From Cytophagales bacterium (lineage in GTDB: Bacteria > Bacteroidota > Bacteroidia > Cytophagales > Spirosomataceae), in NCBI GenBank assembly GCA_013298215.1, contig JAAFKE010000039.1, forward strand, positions 1 to 35,440: DNA of 35,440 bases. The letters run 5' to 3'. Of this stretch, positions 1-9,881 are shown piece after piece. How positions within the stretch are numbered: the stretch's first letter is position 1; every line of letters begins with the position of its first letter. The translations under genes were made by a program, and so were the position numbers. A model generated the notes under the pieces. That model ran no database searches, was not told the origin of the DNA, and saw nothing but the letters and a program-made list of their open reading frames with translations.

Positions 1-130
1 GTTCAATCTCTGTCAAGGTTCAAGTTTAACAATTTTTATCCAATATTACTAATTCAGACAACCTGAGTAGTTACTTTCTACTTAATTCTGAGAGCGAAAA
101 AAATAAATATTTACAAAGAAAATATGTTAA

Positions 131-406
131 AAATCTGATTATCAGCAGTTTAAAAATCCAAAACAAACTCTAAAAAAACGATGCGAATATTGGCAAAAAA
201 GGGGGCTTTTCTTTGTGTATTTGCCACCTTATTCACCACATTTAAATATTATTGAAAAACTATGGCACGAACTCAAGCAGAGGTGGCTAAGACCCGAAGA
301 TTATTTCTCTTTTGAAACCCTTCGATATGCTCTCCAATTAGCTCTTCTAGCCGTGGGTTCTGAACTGAATATTAGCTTCAGTCCATTTAATTATGTTGCT
401 AAATAA
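131..406 (+). pseudogene. IS630-family transposase, C-terminal remnant
   Basis: The readable frame is closed upstream by a stop at 128-130 and ends at TAA 404-406. It encodes the C-terminal end of an IS630/Tc1-mariner-type DDE transposase: the motif LPPYSPHLNIIEKLWHELK is the family signature around the last catalytic acid (the E of NIIEKLW). A GTG at 215 could start 63 residues, but the homologous-looking frame runs further upstream without a start. The N-terminal helix-turn-helix and the first two catalytic acids are missing, so it is a dead fragment rather than an active element. I saw no terminal inverted repeats or target-site duplication; the left end may lie outside the window. Confidence 0.75.
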
Positions 407-510
407 TTTTGCCCAAGCACTTAATAAGCCCAAATCTTCAGCACCAACATCGGCATCTCTTTCGTATCGTTTTCCTTGATAGTCGAAGGTAAAATACAAC
501 CTCTGGCGCG

Positions 511-1329
511 TCAATTCACTTTTTCCAGTTTGCGGTACATCTCCACCGCCTTGATTTTGGCGTATGAGAGACCCACTTTTTCCGATGCTTCCAAGAATGC
601 TGGGTGTTCGTGAATTTTCTTGTAGCCATCACCCGCTGGCCAAACGCCTTCAAAGTAATAGCGGTTGTTTTTGACTGAATTATCCGATGTTTTGTAGAAG
701 GTATAGCCCGCATTCGGATAGCCAATACTGGCAATTGCGGCGTTTACATCCTTAATATCAGCCGCAAATTGGGCTTCGGTTACGCCGTTCGGCATATCAA
801 ACACGTGGATACTTTTGGCGGCGGCAGCGGGCTGGGGCGCGTCGCTGTTCGATATATCCCGTATGCAGACATACTCGCCCTTCCGTTTTTCCCAGACAGC
901 CATGTATTTTCCAGTGTACGTTACGTTTCCAGTGGCATCTTTTATGGTTGTTTTCCCAACCTCGGTTACTTGGTCTTCACTGCCATAGACATCTTCCACG
1001 TCGAAGGTAATGACAGTGCCCTTTACTCGGTTAGCGATACTTGCCAGCACTTCTTTTTTGATGGCTTCTTTGCCTTTACCTGCTGGTTTCCCTTCGCCCA
1101 TGCTAACGGCATCGTCGGCGTAGAATGCCACCACCCCATCAACGTCGTCAGCGTTCTGAGCAGCAGCAAAGGCGGTTTCTTTGGCTTGAATTTCGGCTTT
1201 GATAGCCCCCATATCGGGTTTGGCACCAGCTTTGTTAGCCGTGTCAGATTTCGGTGTGTTGCAACCGATTGTCATAAAGAATAAGACAGTACAAGCTGCC
1301 ATGAGTGGGAAAATTCGATTGTTTTTCAT
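511..1329 (-). CDS. DUF4440/NTF2-like lipoprotein
   Basis: This is a predicted lipoprotein of 272 aa. The ATG at 1329 is preferred over an upstream in-frame start at 1386 because it places a typical lipoprotein signal at the N terminus: a positive start (MKNNR), a hydrophobic stretch, then lipobox TIGC with Cys23. Residues about 35-160 look like a DUF4440/SnoaL-like NTF2 fold (KETAFAAAQNADDVDGVVAFYADDAV, then a GKGKEAI turn). The remaining ~95 residues (IHVFDMPNGVTEAQF..., HEHPAFLEASEKVG) look like a separate small alpha-beta domain that I cannot name with confidence. No catalytic function can be assigned; NTF2-like domains may bind small ligands. It stands alone, 126 bp downstream of the large secreted protein gene on the same strand. 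Confidence 0.8.
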   Translation of the reverse strand: MKNNRIFPLMAACTVLFFMTIGCNTPKSDTANKAGAKPDMGAIKAEIQAKETAFAAAQNADDVDGVVAFYADDAVSMGEGKPAGKGKEAIKKEVLASIANRVKGTVITFDVEDVYGSEDQVTEVGKTTIKDATGNVTYTGKYMAVWEKRKGEYVCIRDISNSDAPQPAAAAKSIHVFDMPNGVTEAQFAADIKDVNAAIASIGYPNAGYTFYKTSDNSVKNNRYYFEGVWPAGDGYKKIHEHPAFLEASEKVGLSYAKIKAVEMYRKLEKVN

Positions 1330-1455
1330 TGTTGAAATTGAGTTAAAAATTGAAAAATGATTGAAATATTGAGGGGTAAAATGCAATTGGTTATTGTGAA
1401 AATTATTCTAAAATTGATTCAAATGAGCGTACCGCATGAAAATAGGATTCTGTCT

Positions 1456-3957
1456 TTAATGCACACAACCGCCAATTTCTGCCTTAAAAACACCCCCATT
1501 TTTCACCTCAAAACCAGGGCTAAAAATCAAAGAATTACCAGCTTTATAAGTTACTTTGGCGGGGTTAATGATTTTGTTGGTTGCCCTGAGGGTGGTATTG
1601 GCGATTTGGAGGGAGTTGAAACTTAAATCAGAAGTAAGGTTTAAGGTTGGAAAAGGGGTAGTTACAACAATTTCGCCTGCACCAATCCTATCCCGGTTGT
1701 ACATGGTGGCTACGCAACCCAAGTAATAATTTGTATTGGAAGCCGGACTTACGGTAATGGACGAACCACTTCCAATCTCTAAACCACCTGTGGGGTCGCT
1801 GTACCAAGTTGGTACGCCAAACGGGCAATTGCCGCTCAATTGAACCGTATTTCCGGCACATATTTCTTTTTTACTCGCCGAAACATTGGTAGGCGGAGGA
1901 GGGGTGGCAAAATTTACCGTGGCAAAAATACTGGACTTGATGGAAGGCTCACATTCAGAAAATAGTATGAATTCCATATTGGGATAAGACATCGGGCTAT
2001 TGGGAGCTCTACGAATTACGTTTATGTCATAATTAGTTGTAACACATCCTCCAGCAGGAACACCTGGAATGGGGCCAAGCTTAGTAATTGTACTGCTAAA
2101 TGGCGATGAACCTGTACCCGCCGTACTTGAAATAGAGACATCGTTCCCGATAGATTTATTAACAAAACCAAGGCTATAGTCTCTCACCTCAGCGGAGTTG
2201 TTACATACTTTCACCCTAAAATTTCCTGCATTGCCCAACGAAACATTTGAAACGGTTATGGTAGGTGAAGTACTGCCGTTTATTTCTAATTTAGGTTTAT
2301 CTCGTTGTAAGCCGCCTTCGTAGGGGCAGGAAGAGCGAGAAAGAAAATCATCTACCAAGAATATGGGCGTTCCGTAGGTTGGGTCCCTCACAATTTTAAG
2401 ATTAAAGAAATCCCCGTCATCTTTATCATATAAATTGTAGGCAATGGTTGTCGATGAATTGGTAGAATTAGAAATACTCTGTCCCAGTGTTTTTTTTGTT
2501 TTGAACTCGTAGCCACCTTCTACGCCCGAACCGCCAAACATGAGTACAAAACTTGCACCCACGCTGGCATCTAAAAAATAGCTAACGTCATACGAATCTG
2601 TGTTTGAAACCGAGAGTGTAGTAGAATTGGCAATGGCGGCATTCCTGCCAGAATACCCAAAAGACCCCGTTCCGCCGGTAGGATTCATTAGTGGTTGATT
2701 CGACGGATTATTGATATTGATGCTATCTTTTTCAAGCACTTGTTGCCATACCTTTATTTGGTTCCGTGCTTCCTGCCTTGTTCTGTTGATTGTTGTGTTA
2801 GCAACAATGGACTGCTGGATGCCAATGTCACGAATGATGTCTGCTTTGGAGTAGTAAAAAGGGGCGGCAGAATTAGGTATAAGGCCAAACATGAGGGCAG
2901 AATCAACTTTAACCACCCTGGGGAGGCTCGCTGAGATTGTTACGACTGGATAAGTACCGTAAGCAATGGAAGAGGAATAACCCAGGTACACCGACCCCTG
3001 ATTTGCGGGGGCGGCACCCGCCGTGGTAGTTATTGAATTTGAAATAGTCAAGCACGTTTGATTTCCGTTCGACCTCACCGTAGAACTCCCCGTCCCGACA
3101 CTTGCCGAAATAGACGCACTAAATTCAAACGGTGCGGTGATAAACATCCCCGCCTGTCCCGCTATGCCGAGCGTAACTTTTAAGTTTCCCGTGTTTGATT
3201 GTTCGTTAGCTGTATTAATTGCTATGTTTCGGCACGTTTCCTGATTAGTTTGGAAAGTTACCGTACTGCCATCACCGGGCGGATTGTGCAAAATAAGTTG
3301 TGGAATGGCGGGTTCTTTGAACGTGCCTTTTACTGGAACAGGGTTGTTTCGGTCGATTGGTGCGTAAAGCCCTTCCACTACAAATGGGAGAATGATCGTG
3401 AAACTTTGGGTGAGTGTACCTTCCCTGGTGGTAAACCTTAAAACGATCCAAGATTGTGTCCTGCCTTCGTTGAAAGTATAGTTTTTTTTATACACGTACC
3501 TTTTGAAACCAGTACTCAGTACTTCGAAATTAGTCCGTGGAAAAGTTATGCTTTCGTCATTAATGTTGGTTTGGTTATTTTTCCCCTTAAAACCATTGAT
3601 GTTTTCGCTGTTGAGTATTACGTTGTCCACAATCGTAGGTTGGCTGTTGAAATTTGCCAGCTTAAAGTCAAATTGTAATTCAAAAGGTACGCCAACTTGG
3701 GCTTTAAAACGGTTGTCAACGGGAACATTTGACATGGCAAACGCCAACGTAAAGGTTCTGAGCGTTTCGTCACTCACATCCGCACCAATGCCAAAGCCTT
3801 GCAATACCGCACCACCTACGCTACCGCCAGTGCTACTGATTACTACATTATCTGCCTTTAAGTTGCCCTTAAAGTAATGTTGCCAAGTTTGTCCAAATAC
3901 GAACGAGGGGCCGCCTGCCAGAAAAAGGCAGAACGAATAAATAAAATGTCTTTTCAT
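1456..3957 (-). CDS. Large secreted Ig-like surface protein
   Basis: The 833-aa product starts with a clear signal peptide (MKRHFIYSFCLFLAGG, cleavage near FG-Q at residue 22). It is rich in Thr, Ser, Asn and Gly, as expected of a beta-sandwich exoprotein. Around residues 690-760 it has an Ig-like module of the Bacteroidota kind (EICAGNTVQLSGNC, WYSDPTGG, YYLGCVA). It ends in the pattern YKAGNSLIFSPGFEVKNG followed by VFKAEIGGC, a short C-terminal motif that recurs in Cytophagales surface proteins. It is not the classic type A type IX secretion tail, so the export route is inferred. Residues about 25-600 match nothing I recognise. It lies 34 bp downstream of a LytTR-only regulator gene, probably in one transcript. 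Confidence 0.85.
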   Translation of the reverse strand: MKRHFIYSFCLFLAGGPSFVFGQTWQHYFKGNLKADNVVISSTGGSVGGAVLQGFGIGADVSDETLRTFTLAFAMSNVPVDNRFKAQVGVPFELQFDFKLANFNSQPTIVDNVILNSENINGFKGKNNQTNINDESITFPRTNFEVLSTGFKRYVYKKNYTFNEGRTQSWIVLRFTTREGTLTQSFTIILPFVVEGLYAPIDRNNPVPVKGTFKEPAIPQLILHNPPGDGSTVTFQTNQETCRNIAINTANEQSNTGNLKVTLGIAGQAGMFITAPFEFSASISASVGTGSSTVRSNGNQTCLTISNSITTTAGAAPANQGSVYLGYSSSIAYGTYPVVTISASLPRVVKVDSALMFGLIPNSAAPFYYSKADIIRDIGIQQSIVANTTINRTRQEARNQIKVWQQVLEKDSININNPSNQPLMNPTGGTGSFGYSGRNAAIANSTTLSVSNTDSYDVSYFLDASVGASFVLMFGGSGVEGGYEFKTKKTLGQSISNSTNSSTTIAYNLYDKDDGDFFNLKIVRDPTYGTPIFLVDDFLSRSSCPYEGGLQRDKPKLEINGSTSPTITVSNVSLGNAGNFRVKVCNNSAEVRDYSLGFVNKSIGNDVSISSTAGTGSSPFSSTITKLGPIPGVPAGGCVTTNYDINVIRRAPNSPMSYPNMEFILFSECEPSIKSSIFATVNFATPPPPTNVSASKKEICAGNTVQLSGNCPFGVPTWYSDPTGGLEIGSGSSITVSPASNTNYYLGCVATMYNRDRIGAGEIVVTTPFPTLNLTSDLSFNSLQIANTTLRATNKIINPAKVTYKAGNSLIFSPGFEVKNGGVFKAEIGGCVH

Positions 3958-3991
3958 GTGAATTAAAGTTAAAGGTTTTAAAAGTTAAAGT

Positions 3992-4333
3992 TTAAACATT
4001 CACACACGCCCGAAACTCCGCTACCCGCCGCCGAGAAAGAAAGATTTCGGTGGTATTTTTTTTGCAGAAATTTTGTCGTTTGTCCTTTGCCTTGTGCGGA
4101 ATTACCGTAAAGCGGTTCAGGTGTTCGAGGTTGATGACCGTAGAGCGGTTCACCCGAAAAAAAGCGTAGGGTTGCAGTCGCTCTTCTATCAGTCCGAGAT
4201 TGACGGAGGATAGTAGTTTGGTCCCGTCGTCTAAATAGATTATTGTATAGTTCCTATCTGCTTTTAGCATTAAAATTGAAGAAGGAGAAATATCTTCCCT
4301 TCTTCCAAGATGAATAAGCCTATCAGTTGTCAT
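3992..4333 (-). CDS. LytTR-only DNA-binding regulator
   Basis: This 113-aa protein consists almost only of a LytTR DNA-binding domain: ILMLKADRNYTIIYLDDG, then FFRVNRSTVINLEHL, are the signature strands and the loop around the conserved R-H/N-R-S recognition segment. There is no receiver domain and no membrane segment. The C-terminal RRRVAEF replaces the usual SRRY/R-K ending. LytTR domains bind direct repeats upstream of target promoters. With only 34 bp to the start of the 833-aa secreted protein, it probably shares the transcript and may regulate that gene or itself. A second LytTR-only protein is encoded at 27896-28159. Confidence 0.85.
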   Translation of the reverse strand: MTTDRLIHLGRREDISPSSILMLKADRNYTIIYLDDGTKLLSSVNLGLIEERLQPYAFFRVNRSTVINLEHLNRFTVIPHKAKDKRQNFCKKNTTEIFLSRRRVAEFRACVNV

Positions 4334-4372
4334 GTTATTTCAATATTTATGGGTATCTTTTGAAAAGTGAAC

Positions 4373-4419
4373 AAAAAAGGGTTGCTATTGCCCACACAAT
4401 CAGCAACGGCAACCCTTTT
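4373..4419 (-). terminator. Rho-independent terminator
   Basis: An 11-bp perfect stem (4375-4385 with 4409-4419, arms AAAAGGGTTGC and GCAACCCTTTT) has an A-run on the plus strand at 4373-4378, which reads as a U-run on the minus strand. It lies 16 bp past the stop of the minus-strand NTF2-like gene at 4435. The loop contains a second possible pairing (GTTGC 4381-4385 with GCAAC 4403-4407). Confidence 0.8.
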
Positions 4420-4434
4420 ACATTTCGAGTAATT

Positions 4435-5382
4435 CTACTTCAACAAAGCTGCATTGTAGTACGAAATACAACTCACGATTTTCCCCTCTTTACTTACCAC
4501 CATGTCGTAGTGCATCGGTACTTTTATCATTTTTTTGTCCGACTTTCTGCGAAAATGCAAATTCCACCAAGAATATAGCGTACCGCCGTCACTTTGCATC
4601 TCATATTTCATGAAGTCGGGATAGCCCGTTTGCTCGAAATTGACAATCTCAAAGTTTTCAAGGATTGCCTTGTCGCTTGCTTTCTCTGCCTCCAAATCAT
4701 GCGATTTTGCTTCCATATCGTTGATGTCAAAAAAAGTAGCGTCTTTGTCGTAGAAACCATAATATTTGTTCCAATCGCCGTGTTCGGCGGCGGCCATCAT
4801 CAAGCGTAGTTTGTTGATGTTTTCGTGTTCACTGTAAATTGTACCGTTGGTTCTTACGACAGATGCCGTACCAACTTTTGCATTAAATTCGGGATTACGA
4901 TAGCTCACTAATCTCCGAATTTTGTTGTCTTTAGTCAGCACAAACGAACGATGTAAAAACATATCCGCTTTCACGCCCGTTTTTTTGTGTACTCCTTTCA
5001 ATTCATCCCAAGTATCCACCGTTACTGCATTGTTATCAGTTGGATTTTTGGCGTATTCAAAAGCATCTGGATAGGTTCCTTTGATGGTTTTGAGGGAGAA
5101 ATAATCCAAATTATCGTGAAAAAATAAAGCACTCCGCAAGAACTCAGATTTGCTACTTCCATCATCCAAAGAAGACATAGTAAGCGGATTTTGGGCTTTG
5201 AAATCACTGGTCATCATTTTGCTCATCGCCGTTGTATCGCCATCGACATACGCCTTCGTGAAGGCATCTACTACATTGATGGCGGGATGCTCAATGTAGA
5301 TTTTTCCGTTTTCCTTTTTTTGGCCAAAGCCGATGAAAGGAAGCATCATCATGGCAAAAATTGTTGTTTTAATCGTTTTCAT
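4435..5382 (-). CDS. Secreted tandem NTF2-like (SnoaL-like) protein
   Basis: The 315-aa product has a signal peptide (MKTIKTTIFAMMMLPFIGFG, cleavage before Q21) and no lipobox. Two NTF2/SnoaL-like domains follow: residues about 38-165 (VVDAFTKAYVDGDTTAMSKM, then ADMFLHRSFVLTKDNKI) and about 190-313 (LRLMMAAAEHGDWNKYYGFY, then MHYDMVVSKEGKI). The same half-motif, F/Y..V...G.I, closes both, which suggests internal duplication. Function is unknown; the fold commonly makes a ligand pocket. The gene is single, with its own terminator downstream and a triple direct repeat about 150-210 bp upstream of the start. The AraC-type regulator upstream is separated from it by a strong terminator. Confidence 0.8.
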   Translation of the reverse strand: MKTIKTTIFAMMMLPFIGFGQKKENGKIYIEHPAINVVDAFTKAYVDGDTTAMSKMMTSDFKAQNPLTMSSLDDGSSKSEFLRSALFFHDNLDYFSLKTIKGTYPDAFEYAKNPTDNNAVTVDTWDELKGVHKKTGVKADMFLHRSFVLTKDNKIRRLVSYRNPEFNAKVGTASVVRTNGTIYSEHENINKLRLMMAAAEHGDWNKYYGFYDKDATFFDINDMEAKSHDLEAEKASDKAILENFEIVNFEQTGYPDFMKYEMQSDGGTLYSWWNLHFRRKSDKKMIKVPMHYDMVVSKEGKIVSCISYYNAALLK

Positions 5383-5532
5383 ATCGTTTTACGCGTATCG
5401 TCGCCACGTTTTTTGGTTTAAGTAGTAATTATTCAGATTTTTTAATTGGTCAAAAGCAACGGGTAAATGGACTTCTGAACCCGTTTTTGACTGATGCAAA
5501 GTTGGTGGGATCGGTAAGGAAAGACTTGGTAT

Positions 5533-5592
5533 ATTGTTCCAAAAACTTAGGACATTGTGCCAAAACTTAGGCTATTGTGCCAAAAACTTAGC
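5533..5592. repeat. Three 20-21 bp direct repeats
   Basis: Three adjacent copies occupy 5533-5553, 5554-5573 and 5574-5592, with core ATTGTGCCAAAA(A)CTTAGG. They lie in the intergenic stretch 5383-5674, about 150-210 bp upstream of the minus-strand gene starting at 5382. A 20-21 bp period equals two helical turns, which fits a row of protein-binding sites on one DNA face. Which protein would bind is not shown by the sequence. Confidence 0.7.
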
Positions 5593-5616
5593 TTTTGGTT
5601 GAAAGGCCCTAAAAGC

Positions 5617-5656
5617 AAAAATTCCCTAACCGATTTTGTTCGATTAGGGAATTTTT
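5617..5656 (-). terminator. Rho-independent terminator, 13-bp stem
   Basis: A perfect 13-bp stem (5617-5629 with 5644-5656; arms AAAAATTCCCTAA and TTAGGGAATTTTT) has a 14-nt loop. It lies 18 bp past the stop of the AraC-type regulator gene at 5675. It is nearly symmetric, but the only gene ending here is on the minus strand. Confidence 0.85.
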
Positions 5657-5674
5657 GTTTTTCCTGAAAACTAT

Positions 5675-7435
5675 CTACGAATAAACCTGCAAGGCATCAA
5701 TGGCTTTAAAAAACTTGCTGAAATGCGGGTCTTCTTTAATGCCCCTTTTATTTCTGAAAGCATGATTTATAAACAACATTTCACATTCATGTTGTTCCAA
5801 GGATTTTTCAAAACAAAAATATCCTTTTTTGTATTCGCCCAAAGCAATGTGCATCTGCCCAAGAATATAATTACAAGCAAAGCCATTTTCTGCCCGTTCT
5901 TCCAATTCTTCCACGATAACATTGGCTTTTTCGATTTGTGCTGTAAAAATATAAACCAAGCCCAAAAGGTACTTGCTCGTACTGTTGGGGTATATTTTAC
6001 AGAGTTTTTCGGCAACTGGCAAGGCGGCTTCAAATTGTCTGGTTTCAATCAAATTCATTAGTTTATTGGTGTAGCCCCACCAAAAATTAGGATATTTCTC
6101 AATATTTTTATTTGCTAACGCCAAGCTTTCCTCTGATCTTCCCGCAAGCCATAATCCAAGGCACATCGCACTTTGAATCACTCCCGAAAAAGGGTCTAAT
6201 TCTAAGGCGTACATGAGATGTCTTTCGGCCAAATCAAAATCGTTCACAAATCCGCAGAACAAACCGTAGTGAAAATGGGCCGACAACAAGTTGGGATTCA
6301 ATGCCAGGGCTTTTTTGAAAGACTTTTCGGCAGCGGCAAAATCCCAATCGTGCCAGAATTTCATTTCACCATCAGCCACGTGGCTATCAGCATCTTCATG
6401 ATCTAACGCCAAGGCTTTTTGAATGGCAGTTTTGGCAAAATCAATGCTCTCCTTCGGCGAAATGTCCGACATAAACCACAGGTGCATGTAGCAATGAGCA
6501 ATACCCGCGTAGGCATTGGCATAGTTGGGTTCGAGCGTAATGGCGGCTTTATAAAAATCGATTGCCTTGTGAAATCCCTTCGTACCAGAAAATTTATAAT
6601 GATGAAATCGCCCTTGCATATACAACTGGTAGGCGGCTATATTATTGGTAAACCTTTTGAGCAAATTCTCTTTTTCGTTACCCAATAGTTTGATTTTTAT
6701 TTCGTGCAAAATAGCCAAAGAAATTTCATCTTGGATGTCAAAAATATCCTCCAATTCCCTGTCCCACTTGCCTGAATACAAATGAAAACCCTCTTGTGCC
6801 TCAATAAGCTGGGCCGTTATTCTGAGTTTATTGCCCGATTTGCGCACGCTTCCTTCCAGTAAATATCTCACGTTCAGTAAGTTGCCAATATTTCTTAAAT
6901 CTTGATTTTTGTTTTTGAAAGAAAAACTGGAAGTGCGTCCTGCCACTTTCAAACGGGGTATCTGGGCAAAAACATTGATAATCTCTTCGGTAATACCATC
7001 GCTAAAATACTCCTGTTCGGGGTCGTTGCTCATATTCACAAAAGGCAAAACGGCAATGGATATAACTTCGGAATCGATATGGATTTGTTCTAAAACTGGC
7101 TCGGAGTTTTTTCTAAAATCAGTGGGACTTATCCCAAATTCGTCGGTAAAATATTTGCTAAAACTTTGCGGGCTGTCAATGCCAACACTGTATGCGATTT
7201 CAGAAATGCGTTGGTCGGTGGTAGATAGCAGTTCTTTGGCTTTTTGAAGTCTTACCGATCGAGCAAACAACGTAATCGAAAGTTGGGTTTGGTTTTTGAC
7301 CGTGCGGTGCAGTTGCGAGCGACTGATACCCAATTCTTTACCAAGCGAATCGAGCGAAAACGACGGATTATCAAGGTTCTCTTGAACCAAAAGCGTGAGC
7401 TTTTCCAGAATTAATTTTTCCGAATGGTTAGACAT
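5675..7435 (-). CDS. AraC-type HTH / TolB-FlgO-like / TPR regulator
   Basis: The 586-aa product has an unusual order: an N-terminal AraC-type double helix-turn-helix (about residues 7-105, with the diagnostic ISEIAYSVGIDSPQSFSKYF and FGISPTDFRK). Next comes a region about 125-245 of the FlgO/TolB N-terminal type (IAVLPFVNMSNDPEQEYFSD, GITEEIINVFAQIP, LLEGSVRKSGNKLRITAQLI), as seen in adenylate-cyclase-like signalling proteins. TPR-like helices fill the rest (AIDFYKAAITLEPNYANAYA, ALALNPNLLSAHFHYGLF). There is no membrane helix, so it is probably a cytoplasmic regulator that senses through its TPR part. Known relatives occur widely in Bacteroidota; the ligand is unknown. It is transcribed away from glnN and ends in its own terminator. 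Confidence 0.88.
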   Translation of the reverse strand: MSNHSEKLILEKLTLLVQENLDNPSFSLDSLGKELGISRSQLHRTVKNQTQLSITLFARSVRLQKAKELLSTTDQRISEIAYSVGIDSPQSFSKYFTDEFGISPTDFRKNSEPVLEQIHIDSEVISIAVLPFVNMSNDPEQEYFSDGITEEIINVFAQIPRLKVAGRTSSFSFKNKNQDLRNIGNLLNVRYLLEGSVRKSGNKLRITAQLIEAQEGFHLYSGKWDRELEDIFDIQDEISLAILHEIKIKLLGNEKENLLKRFTNNIAAYQLYMQGRFHHYKFSGTKGFHKAIDFYKAAITLEPNYANAYAGIAHCYMHLWFMSDISPKESIDFAKTAIQKALALDHEDADSHVADGEMKFWHDWDFAAAEKSFKKALALNPNLLSAHFHYGLFCGFVNDFDLAERHLMYALELDPFSGVIQSAMCLGLWLAGRSEESLALANKNIEKYPNFWWGYTNKLMNLIETRQFEAALPVAEKLCKIYPNSTSKYLLGLVYIFTAQIEKANVIVEELEERAENGFACNYILGQMHIALGEYKKGYFCFEKSLEQHECEMLFINHAFRNKRGIKEDPHFSKFFKAIDALQVYS

Positions 7436-7532
7436 ACGCGCTCATTCTGTTTCAAAACGTTGGGTAACAATCAATGACACCATAAACTTAGTCAATCTCT
7501 TGGTGTTTTTCTAATTCAACGAGGGCTTTCTT

Positions 7533-7570
7533 AGCGGAGGCTTCCTTTGGAAGGAAGCCTCCGCTTTTTC
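7533..7570 (+). terminator. Perfect 15-bp hairpin with U-run
   Basis: Arms 7533-7547 and 7551-7565 (AGCGGAGGCTTCCTT and its complement) pair over 15 bp around a TGG loop, followed by further T residues to 7569 on the plus strand. Structurally this is a strong plus-strand terminator. It is odd because it lies between two divergently transcribed genes, where no plus-strand gene ends. It could insulate glnN from upstream antisense transcription, end a small RNA, or act as a repeat element. Confidence 0.6.
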
Positions 7571-7641
7571 GGAAATATCTGAAAATTGTACTAATTTTGA
7601 GTTATAATAGATGTTATATGGCTCACACCTTTTTTGCTGTG

Positions 7642-7656
7642 TGGCACTCATATTGA
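7642..7656 (+). promoter_or_regulatory. Sigma-54 (RpoN)-like promoter of glnN
   Basis: TGGCAC at 7642-7647, five bases, then TTGA at 7653-7656 matches the -24/-12 consensus TGGCAC-N5-TTGC except for the last base. It would start transcription near 7667, about 20 nt before the glnN ATG. The 14-mer TGGCACTCATATTG occurs again at 33340-33353. A possible housekeeping -7 box (TAATTTTG, 7592-7599) lies upstream with only a poor -33 element. Confidence 0.6.
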
Positions 7657-7685
7657 CCGTTTAATCCTACTTTTTTTATTCGACA

Positions 7686-9875
<2,190 letters not shown>

Positions 9876-9881
9876 TTTTTG

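Noticed and set aside
407-510. A coherent minus-strand reading (LYFTFDYQGKRYERDADVG) downstream of the lipoprotein gene, reminiscent of an RHS-type fragment
   Set aside because: No start codon of its own, overlaps two other features, and the resemblance is too weak to call a pseudogene.
5533-5592. The repeats read on the minus strand contain TTGGCAC, like a sigma-54 -24 box
   Set aside because: None of the three copies has a TTGC-type -12 element at the required 12-bp offset.
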